Positions 59,892 to 64,000 of a DNA stretch of 64,000 nucleotides are shown piece by piece (the stretch's first letter is position 1; each line of letters begins with the position of its first letter). The stretch covers positions 1-64,000 of the forward strand of contig NZ_BMOE01000013.1 in assembly GCF_014646915.1 (NCBI RefSeq), written 5' to 3'. Position numbers and translations under genes: made by a program. The notes below the pieces were generated by a model. That model made no database searches. It was given only the letters and a program-made list of their open reading frames with translations, and was not told the DNA's origin. The stretch comes from Deinococcus aquiradiocola (lineage in GTDB: Bacteria > Deinococcota > Deinococci > Deinococcales > Deinococcaceae).

Positions 59892-60944
59892 ATGTCCGTC
59901 TCTTCCCGCCGATCGCTCCTGCCCGCGGACGCTGTGGCCTCCTCCCTGGAACCGGGACGCAGGCGCGTGCTGCTGTGCGTGAGCGTCGGGTACCTGCTGT
60001 ACCTGCTGCTGCGGTCGCTGCTGGTCCAGATGCCGCTCGATCCGCTCGGGCCGACGGCGATCAGCGGGTACCTGGCAGGCGTGGCGACGCTGCTGGCGGC
60101 CGTGCCGGGCATCCGGTTCCGGCCGCTGAGTTACCTGCTCACGGCGATCTTCGTGCCGTTCGGGGTGTGGGAGACGGTCGTGATGCTGCAGCGCGGCCTG
60201 CAGCCGACCGGGGCGATCGGGTGGACGCCGCTGGTGTTCGTGCTGTATTTCGTGGTGCTGGGGTGGCGTCTGGCGCTGGGCGTGTCGCTCGTGTCGCTCG
60301 TGACGATGCTCGGCGCGCTGATCGCGCTGGGAGGCGGGCGGGGCGCGGCCCTGGACGGGTGGCTGTCGATGGACATGATGCTGGTGGTCGTCACGGTCAC
60401 CTCGGCGCTCATCACGCGTTTCGTGGAGGGTCGCCTGGAGCACGGGCAGCTGGCGAGCGTGCAGCTGGAACAGGCGCGCATGGACGGCCTGACGGGCCTG
60501 ATGGGCCGCGCTGCCGCCGAAACGTACCTGAAGGAAGTGCTGGACGCGGCCATGCGGGACCGCCTGCCGCTCGCGTTCCTGATCTGCGACATCGACAACT
60601 TCAAGGGCGTGAACGACCGGTACGGGCATCCGGTCGGGGACGCGGTCCTGAAGTCCGCCGCGCGCCGACTGAGGCGGCACACCGGCACGCAGGGCCGCGT
60701 GGCCCGCTGGGGCGGCGAGGAGTTCGTGGTGATCCTGCCGAGCGTCTCGAAGAGCGAGGCCCTGGTGATCGCCGAACGCCTCCGCAGGGCCTTCGCGGCG
60801 CAGGACCTGGCGGGCCTGAGCGTCACCGCGAGCTTCGGGGTGGCCGCGTACCGGTCCGGGGAGGGCTTCGCGGAACTGTTCGAACGGGCCGACCAGCGGC
60901 TGTACGAGGCCAAGCAGAACGGCCGGAACACCGTGCGCGGCTGA
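59892..60944 (+). CDS. Membrane-bound diguanylate cyclase (GGDEF)
   Basis: 350 residues. Five or six transmembrane helices in the first 180 (VLLCVSVGYLLYLLLRSLLV onward), a short linker and a C-terminal GGDEF domain with intact GGEEF (ARWGGEEFVVILPS) and DNFKGVNDRYGHPVGD. Should make cyclic di-GMP; no RxxD inhibition site precedes GGEEF. No partner receptor nearby. TAGGAT lies nine bases before the ATG. Confidence 0.92.
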   Translation: MSVSSRRSLLPADAVASSLEPGRRRVLLCVSVGYLLYLLLRSLLVQMPLDPLGPTAISGYLAGVATLLAAVPGIRFRPLSYLLTAIFVPFGVWETVVMLQRGLQPTGAIGWTPLVFVLYFVVLGWRLALGVSLVSLVTMLGALIALGGGRGAALDGWLSMDMMLVVVTVTSALITRFVEGRLEHGQLASVQLEQARMDGLTGLMGRAAAETYLKEVLDAAMRDRLPLAFLICDIDNFKGVNDRYGHPVGDAVLKSAARRLRRHTGTQGRVARWGGEEFVVILPSVSKSEALVIAERLRRAFAAQDLAGLSVTASFGVAAYRSGEGFAELFERADQRLYEAKQNGRNTVRG

Positions 60945-60990
60945 ACGGGTCGGGCAGTCCCTCCCCTGACCCGCGCAGGTCACACGAGAA

Positions 60991-61014
60991 CCCCCCCGCC
61001 ACGGGGGCGGGGGG
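60991..61014. terminator. GC-rich hairpin between GGDEF and PEGA genes
   Basis: CCCCCCGCC (60992-61000) pairs with GGCGGGGGG (61006-61014), 9 bp, loop of 5. Between convergent genes; no clear T-run. Confidence 0.6.
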
Positions 61015-61033
61015 CGGACGCTGCTGTCCTGGC

Positions 61034-62077
61034 TCAGCGGGTGGGGTTGATGGTGAGGGTGCCGCCCTGGGTGACGTTGTAGGTGTTCACGAAGGTGCGG
61101 TAGCCGGGGGCGATCAGCACGATCTCGTGGCTGCCCTGGGGCACGACGAGGTTCAGTCCGCCGTTCTGGATGCTGCCGACCTGACGGCCGTCCACGAACA
61201 CCAGGGCGCCCGCGACGCTGCTGCGCAGGTTGAGGGTGGCGCGGCCGGACTGCACGGGCTGCGGGGCGGGCGTGACGGTCCCGGCGGTGGGTTCCACGTT
61301 CAGGTTGAGGACGGCACCGGCGCGGATGCTGACGTTGCCGTTGTAGTCGGCGTAGCCGGGCGTGGTGACGCGCACGGCGTACGTGCCGGGCTGCAGGTTG
61401 GTGTACGTGACGTTCGCGCCGCCGACCTGACGGCCGTTGAGGTACACGATGCTGCCGGGGGCGTTGCTGCCCACGAAGAGGCTGCCGGTGCTGACGGTCT
61501 GGCTGGGCGCGACGCTGTACAGCGCGGTGTCACTGACCCAGCTGTTCTGCGGGAGGGGGTTCACGACGACGCTGAGCGCCTGCGCGAGCTGCTGCTGGCC
61601 CTCGACGCGGCCCGTGGCGAACTGCGCGCCGTTCGCGAACTCGCTGATGTTGCTGAGGTTCAGTTCGGTCTTGGACGCGACGGCCAGCACCTTGTTCAGG
61701 CCGAGGGGGCCGTCGATGCTGAAGCTGTAGTTGTCGCCCGCGGCGGGAAACACCTTGGTGGTGTTGGCCTTCAGGAAGTTCGCGCCGCTGTTGTAGCGGT
61801 TGGGGAGGATCTGCGTGACCTTGCCGGCCGCGTCGATGTCGAAGAGGTACACGTACGCGTCCTGGTTGACGGTCGCGCTGATGCGGACGTTGTCGCCCAC
61901 GCGGTACGTGGCGACCTGCCCACCGGTGGGGTCGCGGTCCACGTTGACCTTCACGGCGAGGTCGCTGGGGGTGGGGTTCACGATGATGCTCTGAGCGCTG
62001 ATCTTGGGGGCGGCGAACGTGGTACCGGTGATCAGGGCGGCCGTGACGGCAGCGGAGATGGTCAGAATCTTTTTCAT
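61034..62077 (-). CDS. Secreted PEGA-domain protein with DUF4384-like domain
   Basis: 347 residues. Signal peptide [23 protein letters not shown]. Then a DUF4384-like domain ([36 protein letters not shown]), followed by two PEGA domains ([20 protein letters not shown] and [20 protein letters not shown], with [16 protein letters not shown] and [16 protein letters not shown]). Likely surface or periplasmic envelope protein. AGGAGG before the ATG; the leader carries a GGCCCG/CGGGCC hairpin. Confidence 0.88.
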   Translation of the reverse strand: MKKILTISAAVTAALITGTTFAAPKISAQSIIVNPTPSDLAVKVNVDRDPTGGQVATYRVGDNVRISATVNQDAYVYLFDIDAAGKVTQILPNRYNSGANFLKANTTKVFPAAGDNYSFSIDGPLGLNKVLAVASKTELNLSNISEFANGAQFATGRVEGQQQLAQALSVVVNPLPQNSWVSDTALYSVAPSQTVSTGSLFVGSNAPGSIVYLNGRQVGGANVTYTNLQPGTYAVRVTTPGYADYNGNVSIRAGAVLNLNVEPTAGTVTPAPQPVQSGRATLNLRSSVAGALVFVDGRQVGSIQNGGLNLVVPQGSHEIVLIAPGYRTFVNTYNVTQGGTLTINPTR

Positions 62078-62210
62078 GGTGGTGCCTCCTGTGCCTGCAG
62101 GCTAAAGGCCCGCACTTGACGGGCCATGAGGTGCACAGGAGAAAACGTTTATGTGGCTTCAGCCTGCAATCAGCCTTGCGCGCGCCGCGCGTGCTGCGCG
62201 CACCGGAGCG

Positions 62211-62708
62211 TCACAGCCAGGGTTTCCTGCCGCTGAGGTAATCGCGCTGGAAGTCCGTGTCGGACTTGGTGAGGTACAGGACGCCTTCCACCAGGCCGAG
62301 CAGGCCGACCGCCCAGGGAATCACGAAGAAGATCGCGCCCACGATGACGAGCGAACCCACGATGCCCAGAATCCAGCCACCGATGGTGAGGCCCAGCATG
62401 ATGAGGCCCGCCTGCGTCATGCCGAGGTAGAACTTGTGGACGCCCAGGCTGCCGAGGAAGATGCCGAGCAGGCCCGCGATCAGCCGGCGCTGCGCGACGT
62501 CGCCCTGCGCCTGGAAACTGTTCAGTCCCCCCTGGACGGCCTGCTGTGCGGCGTTCGCGGCACCGGTGGCGGCGTCCTGCGCGGCGGCCCAGGGCGACGC
62601 GCCCGCCTCCTGCCGCTGGCCTGCCGGGGTGGACTTGTCGAGACTCACGGCGCCCGGCGTGGCCTGGGCGGGCGGGAAGGGGTCGTGCGGACGGGGATCG
62701 TCTGTCAT
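62211..62708 (-). CDS. TM2 domain-containing membrane protein
   Basis: 165 residues. A disordered N-terminal 70 residues (Pro/Ala/Gln-rich) precedes a TM2 domain: LIAGLLGIFLGSLGVHKFYL (first helix with GxxGxHxFYLG), GLIMLGLTIGGWILGIVGSL and a third hydrophobic segment. Widespread in bacteria, function unknown. AGGAGG before the ATG. Confidence 0.9.
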   Translation of the reverse strand: MTDDPRPHDPFPPAQATPGAVSLDKSTPAGQRQEAGASPWAAAQDAATGAANAAQQAVQGGLNSFQAQGDVAQRRLIAGLLGIFLGSLGVHKFYLGMTQAGLIMLGLTIGGWILGIVGSLVIVGAIFFVIPWAVGLLGLVEGVLYLTKSDTDFQRDYLSGRKPWL

Positions 62709-62896
62709 GGCGGACCTCCTGAACCTGAGTGATCGGGCTGGACCCGGTTGGTCCGGGCGAAGCGTCGGCGGGCGCGCCGGGGATCGGCGCCGGACCTGCA
62801 GGCGGCGCGGGAACGGGGTGGGGCGAGCCTGCCTTCAGCATAGTCCCCCCGGGCCTGCGTGGTGCGGGCGCGGGTGGGCAGACCCGTCCGGTCATC

Positions 62897-64000
62897 TCAG
62901 GGGCGCTGCACGTCCGGCGTGTCCCGCTGCCGGTTTTCACTGTTCCCGTCCGGCCGCGCTCCTTCCTGGCCCTCTGTGCCCGTTCCGGCGTCATCCCGCT
63001 GGCCGGCTTCCTCGGAGGCGTCGGAGAGGTCGTCTTCCTGCTCGGAGAGCCGTTCGCGCAGCGGGTCGCGCCAGCTGAGGTACGTGACGAGCAGCAGCAC
63101 TGCCGCGCACAGCGCCTCGTAGACGGGCGAGGACAGCGGGACCGGCACCAGCAGCAGCAGGACGGCGGCGCCCGTCACGCGCGCCACGGCGCTCAGGTTC
63201 AGCTGCCTGCCGCGCCCCTCACGGCCCGCCGGGCGCTGTCCGGGCGTGTCCTCCACGCGGTTCAGGGCGCGCAGCGAGAAGGCGCGCAGCAGCACCATGC
63301 TGAGCAGGACCACGGCGAGCGCGCCGCTCACGAGGAGGCGGGCGAGGTGGTCGGCCTCCTGGCCCTCGCCCGCCACGCTCTCGCCCAGGCCCACGCCCAG
63401 CACGCCCAGGCCCAGCATCAGCGGCAGGTGCGTGTACGCCCACGCGTACAGCAGGCCCGCGCGGCCGCTGCGGCGCGCGACGAGGGCCGGGAGGGTGTGC
63501 GCCTCGTCGAAGTACAGCCGCCACACGGCCATGATCTGCACGAAGGCCAGCACGGCGGGCAGCTGGTCCGGGAGGCGCAGGCGCTGCTCGCCCGCCGAGC
63601 GGGACAGTTCCGTCACGATGGCGCCCAGGAACACGATGAACAGCAGGCCCAGCCGTTCCGGGTAGTGACCCTGGTGCGGCAGTTCGCGGCGGGTGCGGGC
63701 CTCGGTCAGCACGACCGTCAGGACGTCCACCGCGAGCGCCAGCGTCCACAGCGCGAGCTGCGCCGCGCCGCCCAGCGGAACGGACGCGAGCCACAGCAGC
63801 ACGCCGACCGAGAAGCCCAGCACGAGCAGCCGGTCGCTGCGCCCGTCCTCCTCGGGCCGCTTCCCGTCCCGGCGTGCGGCGGCAGCCTCCTGCCTGCGGT
63901 GCAGGACGAGCATCACGATCAACAGGGCGCGGCCCGCCGCGTACGCGCCCGCGAAGAAGGCGCCCACGTCGCGCAGGTCGCCGCGCAGCGACACGGTGAG
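62897..64000 (-). CDS. Low temperature requirement protein A (LtrA)-like, partial
   Basis: Minus-strand frame open to the right edge; 367 codons plus stop are visible and the N-terminus is missing. About ten hydrophobic helices, with AFVQIMAVWRLYFDEAHTLP and LLYAWAYTHLPLMLGLGVLG, which match LtrA proteins. The C-terminal 70 residues are polar and acidic (EQEDDLSDASEEAGQRDD). Full LtrA proteins begin with a short motif that lies outside the window. Confidence 0.85.
   Translation of the reverse strand, partial: LTVSLRGDLRDVGAFFAGAYAAGRALLIVMLVLHRRQEAAAARRDGKRPEEDGRSDRLLVLGFSVGVLLWLASVPLGGAAQLALWTLALAVDVLTVVLTEARTRRELPHQGHYPERLGLLFIVFLGAIVTELSRSAGEQRLRLPDQLPAVLAFVQIMAVWRLYFDEAHTLPALVARRSGRAGLLYAWAYTHLPLMLGLGVLGVGLGESVAGEGQEADHLARLLVSGALAVVLLSMVLLRAFSLRALNRVEDTPGQRPAGREGRGRQLNLSAVARVTGAAVLLLLVPVPLSSPVYEALCAAVLLLVTYLSWRDPLRERLSEQEDDLSDASEEAGQRDDAGTGTEGQEGARPDGNSENRQRDTPDVQRP

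Noticed and set aside
62074..62127. A 17-codon upstream ORF overlapping the PEGA gene start
   Set aside because: It has no Shine-Dalgarno and no close -10 box, and its codons show no link to the downstream product. It is probably chance, though the hairpin inside it is real.

Overview
The window is high-GC DNA from a Deinococcus-like bacterium. The assignment rests on the 16S rRNA 5' end, a UV damage endonuclease (UvsE), a UbiD-type decarboxylase, and dispersed small repeats of the kind known from Deinococcus genomes. Many genes also carry a TANNNT -10 box only 5 to 7 bases before the start codon, the leaderless-mRNA arrangement described for Deinococcus. No phage, insertion sequence or CRISPR array was seen.

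Layout. Positions 1-430 hold the start of a 16S rRNA gene (minus strand) with a textbook promoter. Next come ubiD, a DUF4173-like membrane protein and DAHP synthase behind a leader-peptide attenuator (4-5 kb), then tRNA-Cys. From 5.9 to 10.4 kb lies a glycan set (GH130, GT4, GT4 fused to an alpha/alpha-toroid-like domain), followed by uvsE and a PadR/membrane-protein pair. From 13.4 to 24.9 kb is a nitrogen island: urea ABC transporter urtABCDE facing a urease operon ureAB-ureC-hypA-hypB-ureE-ureF-ureG-ureD. From 24.9 to 30.5 kb is sulfur assimilation: metY facing a sulfate transporter operon with a short Cys-containing leader ORF. thrS follows, with its own leaderless upstream ORF. The stretch 32.7-46 kb carries mostly single genes: two DUF805 proteins, a radical SAM protein, a DinB-fold protein, a class V aminotransferase, a transglutaminase-like protein, a DUF255 protein, an orphan solute-binding protein, a UgpC/MalK-type ATPase, an endonuclease/phosphatase-family protein and upp. 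From 46 to 64 kb are a secreted papain-like protease, carboxy(nor)spermidine dehydrogenase, apbE, aroA, two P-loop kinases, an M29 aminopeptidase, speA, tRNA-Asp, a GGDEF protein, a PEGA-domain protein, a TM2 protein and a truncated LtrA-like protein.

How it fits together. UrtABCDE would import urea for the urease encoded divergently, and HypA/HypB sit inside that operon as nickel chaperones although no hydrogenase is visible. MetY and the sulfate transporter form a divergent sulfur unit. DAHP synthase and EPSP synthase are the first and sixth steps of the shikimate pathway. SpeA and the carboxyspermidine dehydrogenase point to polyamine synthesis.

The most striking regulatory signals are three upstream peptides: MFGSAFFFYWSRNSRA followed by a perfect terminator before DAHP synthase; MNCPCPHA before the sulfate operon; and a 31-codon leaderless ORF ending in a hairpin before thrS. 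The most striking structural signal is a mosaic repeat family with four full copies near 38.1, 41.8, 48.0 and 49.5 kb and a fragment near 10.8 kb. Its core has terminal inverted repeats, carries zero to three copies of a 39-40 bp unit, and is inverted relative to its flank in one copy.
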